Source: Polaromonas sp. UBA5171
Lineage (GTDB): Bacteria > Pseudomonadota > Gammaproteobacteria > Burkholderiales > Burkholderiaceae_C
Length of the DNA stretch: 15,802 nt
Direction of reading: 5' to 3'
Assembly (NCBI GenBank): GCA_002413395.1
Contig: DHWX01000057.1
Coordinates: 7,987-23,788, forward strand
Below are positions 1 through 6,986 of this stretch, piece after piece. Numbering within the stretch: position 1 is the first letter of the stretch; the number at the start of each line of letters is the position of its first letter. The notes under the pieces are model-generated. The model made no database searches. It saw only the letters and a list, made by a program, of their open reading frames with translations, and was not told where the DNA came from. The position numbers and the translations under genes were made by a program.

Positions 1-75
1 AGAAGGTATCGGTCAGGGGCGGCTCCTGCTGCGCGGCTGCGCTCAATGACCCATGGTGATTTGGCAATGCAGCGC

Positions 76-858
76 TTAGCCGGCCTTTTGCGAATCGTGA
101 AACCCGACCATCCCACCCCAGATGCTCGTCCTGCAGGTCACCTTGGCAAAGCCGACCAACCGGAACACCTCGGACAATTCATCCGGTGTATAAAAATGCT
201 GGATGGCATCCTTGAAATACTCGCCACAGTTGCGCGAGGCCTCGGTGGAACGAAAGAGCAATGCCGTCCAGGCAACCGACATGCGCAGGAAGCGAAGATA
301 AAACCATTCAACCATGGGCGTGCTCGGTTTGAGCATGTCACAGTGATAGAAATGCCCGCCCGGTTTCAGAACACGCAGGATCTCGGGCAGGACCTTGTCC
401 AGTTGCAGATGGCGCGAGGCGGCCTGCAGCGTGATCACATCAAAGGAGTTGTCAGGGAACGGCAGCGTATGGACGTCCTGCACGATGCTCTTGATCTTGA
501 CATGGTATTTGGCGGCGCGGCGCTGCCCTTCTGCCTGCATTTCCTTGCTGCGATCAATTGCAGTCACGGAAATGTCGGGTTGCTTTTGCAGCAGCCTGAT
601 GCCCACGTCATTGGTGCCAGCGCATACGTCCAGGGCCTGGTAGCCCGGGCGCAGTTCTATGGTGTTGATGAATTGCCACACCCACAATTCCCACAAGCCA
701 AGACTCGCCACAATATTCCCCGAACGATAGTATTGGGGAACATCTTCAAAAACCTTGGGAATAAACTCTTTCCAGGTGTGCGAAAAAAGTGAACGTCGCT
801 TCTGCTCCCGCTGCTCAAATTTACCCGATGTAATGGATGCGGACGTTCTTGATTCCAT
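76..858 (-). CDS. Class I SAM-dependent methyltransferase, UbiE/MenG-like
   Basis: A 260-residue Rossmann-fold methyltransferase that probably transfers a methyl group from S-adenosylmethionine to a small, perhaps quinone-like, substrate. Motif I is seen as LDVCAGTND at about residues 76-84, the acidic end of strand 2 as VTAID (D102), an acidic residue in VQDV (D128), and a post-motif block LKPGGHFYHCDM. The N-terminal stretch FIPKVFEDVPQYY followed by GLWELWVWQF resembles the UbiE pattern of a dipeptide-rich helix before motif I. I chose the ATG at 858 because GGAG stands a few bases upstream; a TTG at 870 would add four residues and would overlap that Shine-Dalgarno. A perfect FNR-type box lies about 160 bases upstream, so oxygen-responsive control is likely. 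The substrate cannot be read from the sequence; true UbiE is unlikely because motif I differs (CAGTND rather than the GGTGD type). Confidence 0.85.
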   Translation of the reverse strand: MESRTSASITSGKFEQREQKRRSLFSHTWKEFIPKVFEDVPQYYRSGNIVASLGLWELWVWQFINTIELRPGYQALDVCAGTNDVGIRLLQKQPDISVTAIDRSKEMQAEGQRRAAKYHVKIKSIVQDVHTLPFPDNSFDVITLQAASRHLQLDKVLPEILRVLKPGGHFYHCDMLKPSTPMVEWFYLRFLRMSVAWTALLFRSTEASRNCGEYFKDAIQHFYTPDELSEVFRLVGFAKVTCRTSIWGGMVGFHDSQKAG

Positions 859-965
859 GAAACTCTCCAATAATTCGACACGAGAAAATACTCAAGCCCA
901 GTTCTTGCAAGCCCTGCGCAGCAGCATCATCGCTCTAAAAGTTAAGGCATGCCAGGAAAGATCTG

Positions 966-971
966 ATTTTA
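966..971 (-). promoter_or_regulatory. Putative -10 element for the methyltransferase gene
   Basis: TAAAAT on the minus strand, about 110 bases upstream of the methyltransferase ATG. It is supported mainly by its distance from the FNR-type box (predicted centre -61.5). There is no recognisable -35. Confidence 0.35.
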
Positions 972-1013
972 CGTGCCACTCAAAAGTCGCGCGCTTCCGC
1001 TTGAACGCTTTTA

Positions 1014-1027
1014 TTGATGCGCATCAA
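1014..1027 (-). promoter_or_regulatory. Perfect FNR/ANR-type box
   Basis: TTGAT-GCGC-ATCAA matches the FNR consensus TTGAT-N4-ATCAA at all ten defined positions. It lies between thiL and the methyltransferase, both on the minus strand. A -10-like TAAAAT (minus strand, 966-971) would put the transcription start near 959 and the box centre near -61.5, the usual class I activator position. No good -35 hexamer is present, as expected for an activator-dependent promoter. The match is seen directly; that an FNR/ANR protein binds it is inference. Confidence 0.6.
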
Positions 1028-1083
1028 ATCCTGCGTCATCGACAGAGTCAACCAGGCTCGATGCCCGCGCCGTTGAGCCGGTT

Positions 1084-2070
1084 TCAGGCAAAGTGGTCAA
1101 ACGAAGAGAAGTTGCCGGTCAGGGCGTTTCCCTGTTGATCCATCAGTTGCAGCCCGGGCGCGGCAGTGATGTGGCCGATCCGCGTGACGGGTGTGCCGGC
1201 CTGACGCGCCGCCGCCTGCACGGCAGCGCGGGCTGCGGCGGGGGCGGTAAAAGCCAGCTCATAGTCGTCGCCGCCCGCCAGTACGCAGGTCAATTGATTT
1301 TCCAGTGAAATAATGCCTTCAGCCCAATCCGGGTGTGCACTTGCAGCCAGCAAATTCATGGCGATAGAAGTGTCTATCGTGGCCCCCACGCCAGACGCCT
1401 GCAGAATGTGCCGCAGGTCGCCGAGCAGGCCGTCGCTCACGTCAATGGCGGCCGAGGCCACGCCGCGCAGCGCCTGGCCCAGTGCCACGCGCGGCTCCGG
1501 CCGCTCAAGCCGCTGCCGCGCTTGCGCGAGCACCCCGGCTGGCAGCTTGAGCCTGCCGCGCAGCGCGTCGAGCGCCAGCCGGGCGTCGCCCAGCGTGCCG
1601 CTCACATACACCTCGTCGCCCGCGCGGGCGCCCGCGCGCAGCAGTGCCTGGCTTTTTCCCCGGATGACCGGCACTTCGCCGAACACCGTGATGCAGATAT
1701 TGAGCGGCCCTTGCGTGGTATCGCCGCCGATCAACTCGCAGCCGTGCGCATCAGCCAGCGCCAGCAAGCCGCGCGAGAAAGGGGCCAGCCAGGCGTCATC
1801 GGCGCGCGGCAAGGCCAGCGCCAGCGTGAAGGCCAGCGGCGTGGCAGCGCAAGCGGCCAGGTCGCTCAGGTTCACCGCCAGCGCCTTGTGGCCGAGCGCG
1901 AAAGGATCGGCATCGGAAAAAAAATGACGGTCTTCGACCAGCATGTCACTGGAAATCGCCAGTTGCGTGCCGGGCTTGGGCTGCAGCAGCGCGCAGTCGT
2001 CGCCCACGCCCAGAGCGGCCCGTGGCGTGGGACGGGTGAAGTAGCGTGCGATCAGATCGAATTCACCCAT
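1084..2070 (-). CDS. thiL: Thiamine-monophosphate kinase
   Basis: ThiL phosphorylates thiamine monophosphate to the cofactor thiamine diphosphate with ATP, the last step of thiamine synthesis, in the cytosol. The 328-residue product has the usual length and the family's metal- and nucleotide-binding motifs: GVGDDCALL near residues 21-29, the SSDMLVEDRHF block near 40-50, the NLSDLAA block near 67-73 and IGGDTT near 114-119. A second conserved Asp-rich block, AIDVSDGLLGDL, lies in the C-terminal half. The ATG at 2070 begins with MGEFDLIARYF, the standard N-terminus, so the start is secure. The commonly seen neighbour pgpA is not present on either side here. The 90 bases between this start and the next gene upstream show no coding sequence I can support. 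Confidence 0.95.
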   Translation of the reverse strand: MGEFDLIARYFTRPTPRAALGVGDDCALLQPKPGTQLAISSDMLVEDRHFFSDADPFALGHKALAVNLSDLAACAATPLAFTLALALPRADDAWLAPFSRGLLALADAHGCELIGGDTTQGPLNICITVFGEVPVIRGKSQALLRAGARAGDEVYVSGTLGDARLALDALRGRLKLPAGVLAQARQRLERPEPRVALGQALRGVASAAIDVSDGLLGDLRHILQASGVGATIDTSIAMNLLAASAHPDWAEGIISLENQLTCVLAGGDDYELAFTAPAAARAAVQAAARQAGTPVTRIGHITAAPGLQLMDQQGNALTGNFSSFDHFA

Positions 2071-2160
2071 GGCGACTCAGGCCTCCAGCGCCTGCGCGGC
2101 TTCCTCGCAGGGCGGGTCCGGTCTTGTGGGCGAGGTGGAGCATGACTGACAGCGATTCCG

Positions 2161-3279
2161 TCAAAGCCCGCGGAATTTTTGCGCCGCCTGGCGCACCACC
2201 TCGGCCAGCAGGCACTCCTTGGCTTGCTTCTCGCGCAGCCAGCGAGCATCGTTGCTGCCCTGCTCGACGCTGGTGCGCAGCAGGTGAATACCGGCGCTGG
2301 CACCGAGCTTGTGCGAGTGACTGTGAATTTTGGCTATGGTGGCCAGGATGTGGTCGCGCAACGGCATATGCTCACCGCTGGCCGGATCGACATACAAGGC
2401 TTCCAGCCCGAAGCGGCAGGCCTGGAAGCGGTTGTACGTATAGACCAGGTAATCGTCTTCGGCGGGCATGAAGGGCTGCTCCTCCATGAACCAGGAGGCC
2501 AGTGACTGCACGTAGCCCGCCAGCGCGGCGGCCCGGCCGATCGTGAGCGGTGTGTCAAACACCCGGATTTCGATGGTGCCAAACTCCGGCTTGGGCCGAA
2601 TGTCCCAGTAGAAATCCTTCATGCTCCTGACCACACCAGTGCGCGTCATCTTGTTGAAGTAGACGGTGAAGTCATCCCAGGTCAGTACAAACGGCGCGCG
2701 GCCTGACAGCGGAAACGCAAACACCGAGTTGAGCCGCGCCGAGTCAAACGCGGTATCCTGCGCCTGCACGTAAGGCGATGAGGCCGACAGCGCAATGAAA
2801 TGCGGGATGTAGCGCGACATGCGGTGCAGCGTCAGCAGCGCACTGTCGGCATCGGGGCAGCCGACATGCACATGCTGGCCAAAAATGGTGAACTGCTTGG
2901 ACAGGTAGCCGTACAGCTCCGAGAGCTCGCGAAAGCGCGGCTTGTCATAAATGCGGCGCTCGTGCCATTGCTGAAACGGGTGAGTGCCGCCGCCCACCAC
3001 GGCAATATTGAGCTTGTCGGCGCATTTGACCAGCGCATCGCGAATTTGCGTGAGCTGGCCGAGCACCTCGGAGGCCGAATGACACACGTCGGTGGAAATT
3101 TCAATCATGCCTGAAGTCACTTCCGGCACCACGGCGCCCGGCAGCGGAATCTTGGCCATCAGGCGCAGCATGTCTACGGCGTAGGGAGCCAGGTCATAGT
3201 CGTGCGTGTTCACGAGCTGCAGCTCAAGCTCTACGCCGAGCGACAGGGCAGCGGATTTCTGGAAGGCTTCAAGACTCAT
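2161..3279 (-). CDS. YbdK-type carboxylate-amine ligase (GCS2 family)
   Basis: A 372-residue member of the glutamate-cysteine ligase type 2 family, ATP-dependent enzymes that join an amine to a carboxylate; E. coli YbdK has weak gamma-glutamyl-cysteine ligase activity, but the physiological substrate is generally unknown. Visible family blocks are GVELELQLV (residues 15-23), PEVTSGMIEISTDVC (52-66), GGGTHPF (96-102), FGQHVHVG (133-140), SSPYVQAQDT, and GTIEIRVFDTP in the C-terminal half. The start ATG at 3279 lies inside the last codons of the upstream antiporter gene (11-base overlap), which argues for a shared transcript and translational coupling. The pairing suggests a joint function, but none is established. 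It should not be called gshA on this evidence. Confidence 0.88.
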   Translation of the reverse strand: MSLEAFQKSAALSLGVELELQLVNTHDYDLAPYAVDMLRLMAKIPLPGAVVPEVTSGMIEISTDVCHSASEVLGQLTQIRDALVKCADKLNIAVVGGGTHPFQQWHERRIYDKPRFRELSELYGYLSKQFTIFGQHVHVGCPDADSALLTLHRMSRYIPHFIALSASSPYVQAQDTAFDSARLNSVFAFPLSGRAPFVLTWDDFTVYFNKMTRTGVVRSMKDFYWDIRPKPEFGTIEIRVFDTPLTIGRAAALAGYVQSLASWFMEEQPFMPAEDDYLVYTYNRFQACRFGLEALYVDPASGEHMPLRDHILATIAKIHSHSHKLGASAGIHLLRTSVEQGSNDARWLREKQAKECLLAEVVRQAAQKFRGL

Positions 3280-4528
3280 GAACCGGTCCCGTCGGGAGGC
3301 TGCGCGTCAACGGAGTCCAGGGTTTTGAACTTTCACCGACGCGGTAGATGGCCACGGTGGCCAGCATGGCGCCCAGCAGCTCCATCAGCAATATGGCCGG
3401 CAAGGCCACACTGGCAATTTCGCGGCCGAGCGATGCGGTAGCCGCCACGTACTGCGACACCAGCAGCAACGCCACCGACGACATTGGCGACATGGCGCAG
3501 CCGACCCACAAGGCCTGCCTCCAGCTCGCGCCGCTGCCGACATTGCCGAGGCCAACACCCACAATTTTGGCCAGCATTCGCGCTCCGATCAGTGCCAGCA
3601 CCAGGCCGGCGACCGGGCCATGCCAATGGGCCTGCGCGGCCACCACGGACACCAGCACAAACATCAGCATGGTGAGCATGGACGACGCAGTGCCCATTTG
3701 CCGGGGCCAGGACCAGGGCCGCGGACTTATTTGCTTGAGCAGCATGCCCCCCAGCAGCGCCGCCAGCGGTGCCGAACCGCCAAAATTGGCGGCCAGCGCG
3801 GCGCCGGCGGCAATCAGCGCCAGCAGCAAAATGGCCGTGTTCTCGCTGGTGGGGTTCATCACGCGCAGCGCGATGCGCAGCGTCAGGGCCAGCGCGCCAC
3901 CCACCACTACCGACATGCCCAGGACCACCAGCACCGGGTAAAAGTTGCCGAAAAGACCGGCTTCGCCCTTGGACAGCATGCCGGCACTGGCGCTGCAAAG
4001 CGTCAGTGCATACAGCGTGCTGAGGGTGGACAGCACCATCGCGCGCTCCGTCACAGGGCCAGCCGCCCGCGTGTCCATGACCACGCGCGAGAGCACCGCC
4101 GGCGACGCCGCCATGGCCAGCAGCGCGAGCGATTCGGCCACCACTTCGCGCACCCCCATCTGCCCCAGCAGCCAGTGCACCGCGAAAAATGTCAGCGCGG
4201 ATTCAGCCAGACTTTGCACCAGCACCATGGGATTGTGGAAAAACCAGCGCAGCGGAATGCGCCCGCCCGCCTCAAACAGCACCACGGCAACGCCGAGCTC
4301 CAGCAGGAAAAGACCGGTTCCCTGCAACGGCCAGGCCGCGCCCGTGAACCCGGCCAGGCCGGCCAGCGCGCCAATCGCCGAGTAGCCAATCACCTTGGGC
4401 AGCCCGGTGTAGCGGTTCACGAGGTGGCCCGCAGCGGCGGCCAGGGCCAGCAAAATGGACCACTGCACGGTCGGCAATCCGGCTGATGGCTTGATCCATT
4501 CGGCCCAAATGGCCAGGATTTCATTCAT
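3269..4528 (-). CDS. CPA2/KefB-like cation:proton antiporter family membrane protein
   Basis: A 419-residue integral membrane protein with about a dozen hydrophobic segments and the layout of the sodium/hydrogen exchanger domain (PF00999-like): GLPKVIGYSAIGALAG near residues 42-57, LELGVAVVLFEAGG near 76-89, and AMAASPAVLSRVV near 138-150, equivalent to the SSTAIV block of KefB/KefC. There is no C-terminal TrkA-N/RCK domain. By hand alignment, the LLFQDLAVI segment that carries the key Asp in KefB-type proteins is replaced by VLSTLSTLYAL near 165-175, so the Gln-Asp pair appears as Ser-Thr. The ATG at 4528 is preferred to far-upstream in-frame starts because it begins a normal amphipathic N-terminus and has GGAG ten bases upstream. 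It overlaps the ligase gene downstream by 11 bases. Ion specificity, and whether it transports at all, is unknown. Confidence 0.8.
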   Translation of the reverse strand: MNEILAIWAEWIKPSAGLPTVQWSILLALAAAAGHLVNRYTGLPKVIGYSAIGALAGLAGFTGAAWPLQGTGLFLLELGVAVVLFEAGGRIPLRWFFHNPMVLVQSLAESALTFFAVHWLLGQMGVREVVAESLALLAMAASPAVLSRVVMDTRAAGPVTERAMVLSTLSTLYALTLCSASAGMLSKGEAGLFGNFYPVLVVLGMSVVVGGALALTLRIALRVMNPTSENTAILLLALIAAGAALAANFGGSAPLAALLGGMLLKQISPRPWSWPRQMGTASSMLTMLMFVLVSVVAAQAHWHGPVAGLVLALIGARMLAKIVGVGLGNVGSGASWRQALWVGCAMSPMSSVALLLVSQYVAATASLGREIASVALPAILLMELLGAMLATVAIYRVGESSKPWTPLTRSLPTGPVHES

Positions 4529-4735
4529 ACGGGTGGGTCTCCACGCTATCGGGTTGGGACTTTGCAGCCACACCGGTTGGCAGGCGTGGTGCGCGTTGGG
4601 TTGACCGTCACCAGGCCAGAAGTGGCTGTAAAAGCCGGCGATCACGAAAGAAAAACCTTGTTGGTCTAGTTTACATGGATCCCCCGGCATGCCAGCGGAA
4701 ACGGGCATAGAGCAATCAGCGCCCAATAAAGCGGA

Positions 4736-5131
4736 TCAATGCAGGGTGCGCCCGGCTGCTTCGCCACCCAGCCGGGCTTCGAGCACAAACATCGGAATCG
4801 GCGCTTCAAACCGCTCACCATCTTCGGCCACGCAAAAGTAGCTGCCGTACATGGTGCCGCTGGCGGTACGCAGGCGCGAGCCGCTGGTGTACTGGAATGA
4901 TTCCCCCGGTTTGAGCAGCGGCTGGTGGCCTACCACGCCCAGCCCCTTGACTTCTTCGGTGTGGCCGTTGGCGTCGCTGATGATCCAGTGGCGCGAAATC
5001 AGTTGGGCCGCCACCTCGCCGGTGTTGGTGACCGTGACGGTATAGGAAAACCCAAACACCGCCTCGCCAGGCGCGGACTGCTCGGGCAGGTAGGCAGGGG
5101 TGACTTGGCAGGAAAATTGGTATTTCGGCAT
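4736..5131 (-). CDS. apaG: ApaG protein (DUF525)
   Basis: A 131-residue ApaG-domain protein, a single immunoglobulin/fibronectin-III-like beta sandwich found alone in many proteobacteria and linked genetically to cobalt resistance and magnesium efflux (CorD) in enterobacteria; its biochemical role is not settled. Characteristic features are FGFSYTVTVTNTG (residues 26-38), the SRHWIISDANG stretch (46-56), the glycine-rich GLGVVGHQP (63-71), PGESFQYTSG (75-84) and GTMYGSYFCV (92-101). Length is normal. It is transcribed away from rpe with about 70 bases between the two starts; the apaG-rpe pairing is common in Burkholderiales. I see no strong Shine-Dalgarno ahead of the ATG. Confidence 0.95.
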   Translation of the reverse strand: MPKYQFSCQVTPAYLPEQSAPGEAVFGFSYTVTVTNTGEVAAQLISRHWIISDANGHTEEVKGLGVVGHQPLLKPGESFQYTSGSRLRTASGTMYGSYFCVAEDGERFEAPIPMFVLEARLGGEAAGRTLH

Positions 5132-5201
5132 GTTGGCAGGACGCTGTAAGCCCTCATGTTAACCGCGCCGCAAAAGCCCTGCTTGCTGCGACAATCCGTT
5201 C

Positions 5202-5918
5202 ATGAATCAAGCTCAGCCGCCCATTTACCGGATTGCCCCATCCATTTTGTCTGCCGACTTCGCCTGCCTGGGGAACGAGTTCAAAGCCGTCATCGCGGCG
5301 GGTGCCGACTGGATCCACTTTGACGTGATGGACAACCACTATGTGCCCAATCTGACCTTCGGGCCGATGGTTTGCCAGGCGCTCAAGCCCCATGCCAAAA
5401 AAGCCGACGGCTCGCCTGTGCCGATGGATGTGCATCTGATGGTCGAGCCGGTGGATAGCCTGGCCGCTGCCTTTGCCGCAGCGGGCGCCGACCTGATCAG
5501 CTTTCACCCCGAAGCGACCCGCCATGTGCACCGCAGCGTGCAGTCCATCAAGGCCAGTGGCTGCAAGGCCGGGCTGGTATTCAATCCAGCCTCATCGCTG
5601 GAGGTGCTGGACTGGGTCATTGACGACATCGATCTGATTCTCATCATGAGCGTCAACCCCGGCTTTGGTGGCCAGAGCTTCATCGACTCGGCTTTGCGCA
5701 AGATAGCGCAGGCACGCCAGCGCATTGACGCATCGGGCCGTGACATCCGTCTGGAAGTTGATGGCGGCATCAAGACCGACAACATCGCCCGCGCCGCCGC
5801 GGCCGGGGCGGACACCTTTGTGGCGGGCAGCGCCATTTTTGGCAAGCCGGATTACAAGGCCGCGATTGACGCGATGCGGCTTGCGCTGTCTGCACCGCAT
5901 AACTCCTCGGGCCGGTGA
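5202..5918 (+). CDS. rpe: Ribulose-phosphate 3-epimerase
   Basis: Interconverts D-ribulose 5-phosphate and D-xylulose 5-phosphate in the pentose phosphate and Calvin cycles; a cytosolic, metal-dependent TIM barrel. The 238-residue product shows IAPSILSADF at the N-terminus, HFDVMDNHYVPN with metal ligands H39 and D41, MDVHLMVEP with H78, the phosphate-binding loop VNPGFGGQSFI (151-161), and LEVDGGI with D187, the second acid/base residue. Length and motifs are complete. In many Burkholderiales rpe is followed directly by gph and the trp genes; here a convergent gene follows instead. Confidence 0.97.
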   Translation: MNQAQPPIYRIAPSILSADFACLGNEFKAVIAAGADWIHFDVMDNHYVPNLTFGPMVCQALKPHAKKADGSPVPMDVHLMVEPVDSLAAAFAAAGADLISFHPEATRHVHRSVQSIKASGCKAGLVFNPASSLEVLDWVIDDIDLILIMSVNPGFGGQSFIDSALRKIAQARQRIDASGRDIRLEVDGGIKTDNIARAAAAGADTFVAGSAIFGKPDYKAAIDAMRLALSAPHNSSGR

Positions 5919-5938
5919 AATCAGCTCAGCGCGCTAGA

Positions 5939-5952
5939 CGGGGCTGACCCCG
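5939..5952. terminator. Short hairpin between convergent genes, weak terminator candidate
   Basis: CGGGG-CTGA-CCCCG forms a perfect five-base-pair stem with a four-base loop in the 36-base gap between the ends of rpe and the convergent gene. There is no T-tract on either side, so intrinsic termination is only a weak proposal. Confidence 0.3.
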
Positions 5953-5954
5953 CT

Positions 5955-6542
5955 TCAGGACGCCTTGCCCAACAGTTCTTCCTTGAGTTTCCAGTCGGCA
6001 GGCTGCGAGCCGAGCCAGATGCGCAGCATGGCGTTGAAAAATTCAGGTTCCTTGATGGGGTCGCCCTGGGTTTTTCCCTTGACCGAGATGACGGTGCCCG
6101 AGCCGGGAATCCAGTCGATGGTGAAACTGTCGTTGGCCTGCAGCTTCTTCTGGGCGGCAAAAATTTCGCCCATTTTGATCAGTCCGGGAATCAGCCTGGA
6201 CATCTGGTCTTTCGGGGCATTGTCCTGAAACGCCTTGGTAAAGGCCTTGCCGAGTTCGTTGGAGTCAATCTCGCGCAGCATCGTGATACTGACGCGCTTG
6301 GGGCCCGTGGCGGCATACGCCTCTTCAGGCGTAGCGGCCTTCTTTCCAAGGTAAAGACCGACCACGTACACTTTGAAAACCACTTTGTAGCGAACGCCTG
6401 CGCCATTGAGCTGCAAGGACGTGCCGTGAAACTCAAGCGGGTTGTCGAGCTTGACGCCCGAAACCTCAACCGGCGCGGCCAGCAACCCAAGTGACAGCGT
6501 CAAACCAGCCAGGCCCGCCAGGCAGCGCGTTGTTAAAGTCAT
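5955..6542 (-). CDS. Exported chalcone-isomerase-like protein
   Basis: A 195-residue protein with an N-terminal signal peptide: arginine at residue 6, a hydrophobic core LAGLAGLTLSLGLLAA, and likely cleavage near residues 22-24, so it probably acts in the periplasm. The remainder matches the bacterial chalcone-isomerase-like family (PF16036 type): VRYKVVFKVYVVGLYLG near 50-66, then KRVSITMLREIDSNELGKAF, LIPGLIKMGEIF, and a DSFTIDWIPGSGT strand near 138-150. These bacterial relatives are not known to act on flavonoids, and several members of the fold bind fatty acids, so an enzymatic name is not justified. The ATG at 6542 has GGAG eight bases upstream. The gene is convergent with rpe and divergent from the trpE leader region. 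Confidence 0.85.
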   Translation of the reverse strand: MTLTTRCLAGLAGLTLSLGLLAAPVEVSGVKLDNPLEFHGTSLQLNGAGVRYKVVFKVYVVGLYLGKKAATPEEAYAATGPKRVSITMLREIDSNELGKAFTKAFQDNAPKDQMSRLIPGLIKMGEIFAAQKKLQANDSFTIDWIPGSGTVISVKGKTQGDPIKEPEFFNAMLRIWLGSQPADWKLKEELLGKAS

Positions 6543-6706
6543 AAAGAAGTCTCCGGAATGGTTGGAACAAAATAGAACGGTCGTACTATTAAAAAATTAA
6601 TTCTAGAGTCCGCAGCTTGTCAGATGCAAGAGGGTTTGCGAGATAAACGGCAATACCCGTCACGGTTTTGGTCATTTTCGACACACCGGGCAGAAGGGCC
6701 GGGCTC

Positions 6707-6717
6707 TTTGCTACACT
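6707..6717 (+). promoter_or_regulatory. Extended -10 promoter candidate for the trp leader/trpE
   Basis: TTTGCTACACT contains TG-N-TACACT, an extended -10 hexamer (hexamer 6712-6717). Transcription would start near 6724-6727, at or just before the ATG of the small leader ORF. No convincing -35 stands 16-18 bases upstream, which extended -10 promoters tolerate. Confidence 0.45.
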
Positions 6718-6726
6718 TTGGTCCAC

Positions 6727-6810
6727 ATGGTCTTTCATCGCATCATTCAAACAGGTTGTGCAGGCCGGGGAGCCTGGCCTTGGCGTTCCTGCCCTGTTTT
6801 GCACGCCTGA
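6727..6810 (+). CDS. Candidate trp operon leader peptide (27 codons, Trp-Pro-Trp)
   Basis: A small ORF, ATG at 6727 to TGA at 6808-6810, encoding MVFHRIIQTGCAGRGAWPWR followed by SCPVLHA. It has tryptophan codons at positions 17 and 19 (TGG at 6775-6777 and 6781-6783), separated by one proline codon. It lies about 180 bases ahead of trpE and just downstream of an extended -10 element, so the transcript may be leaderless or nearly so; there is no Shine-Dalgarno. Closely spaced Trp codons in a short ORF ahead of trpE, followed by competing hairpins, are the hallmark of ribosome-mediated attenuation. Two Trp codons in 27 could also be chance in GC-rich DNA, so this is an inference from position and structure. 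Confidence 0.5.
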   Translation: MVFHRIIQTGCAGRGAWPWRSCPVLHA

Positions 6811-6815
6811 GGCGT
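6782..6815 (+). promoter_or_regulatory. Mutually exclusive hairpins in the trpE leader
   Basis: ACGCC at 6803-6807 can pair with GGCGT at 6782-6786 or with GGCGT at 6811-6815 (the latter a three-base loop holding the leader stop codon). The first GGCGT overlaps the second Trp codon, so a ribosome stalled there would block that pairing and favour the alternative. This fits an attenuation switch; stem lengths of five pairs make it tentative. Confidence 0.35.
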
Positions 6816-6884
6816 TCACGGTTTTAGCGCATTGGCTTGCGGCTCGTGTTGCTAACGCAGATTTTGCTTCACCGGATACCCGCC

Positions 6885-6903
6885 CTCTTGCGCCACGCAA
6901 GAG
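6885..6903 (+). promoter_or_regulatory. Perfect 8-bp hairpin in the trpE leader
   Basis: CTCTTGCG-CCA-CGCAAGAG is a perfect eight-base-pair stem with a three-base loop, 84 bases ahead of the trpE start. Its 3' arm could also pair with CTTGCG at 6836-6841, so it may be one state of a switch. It has no T-tract directly after it. Confidence 0.45.
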
Positions 6904-6911
6904 CCTCCCGG

Positions 6912-6932
6912 CCCCAATCTTCGGGGAATTTT
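6912..6932 (+). terminator. Weak attenuator-terminator candidate ahead of trpE
   Basis: CCCC at 6912-6915 pairs with GGGG at 6923-6926 across a seven-base loop, followed by AATTTT. It is the only hairpin in the leader followed by a run of T. The stem is short, so it is a weak intrinsic terminator at best. Confidence 0.3.
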
Positions 6933-6986
6933 GAATGACAGGTGGCGGCGCTTTCAAGTGCGTTGTCCATTAGCGAAGGACCCATT

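Noticed and set aside
1..75. Left edge downstream of the methyltransferase
   Set aside because: No gene, repeat or terminator that I can support in these 75 bases.
859..870. TTG start at 870 for the methyltransferase
   Set aside because: The Shine-Dalgarno GGAG lies within this extension and serves ATG 858.
2071..2160. Possible remnant of a gene ending just before thiL (reads EEAAQALEA then stop on the minus strand)
   Set aside because: Only about nine residues look protein-like, which is too short to distinguish from chance.
4529..4735. Gap between the antiporter start and apaG, searched for a promoter or small gene
   Set aside because: A TAAACT-like -10 exists on the minus strand but has no matching -35, and no coding frame is convincing.
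6668..6934. 88-codon frame with TTG start ahead of trpE
   Set aside because: Weak start, no domain, and it crosses the leader hairpins; it is less plausible than the 27-codon Trp-containing ORF in another frame.
6942..6986. Longer trpE starting at GTG 6942
   Set aside because: The added 15 residues are not typical of TrpE, and GAAGGA is well placed for GTG 6987.
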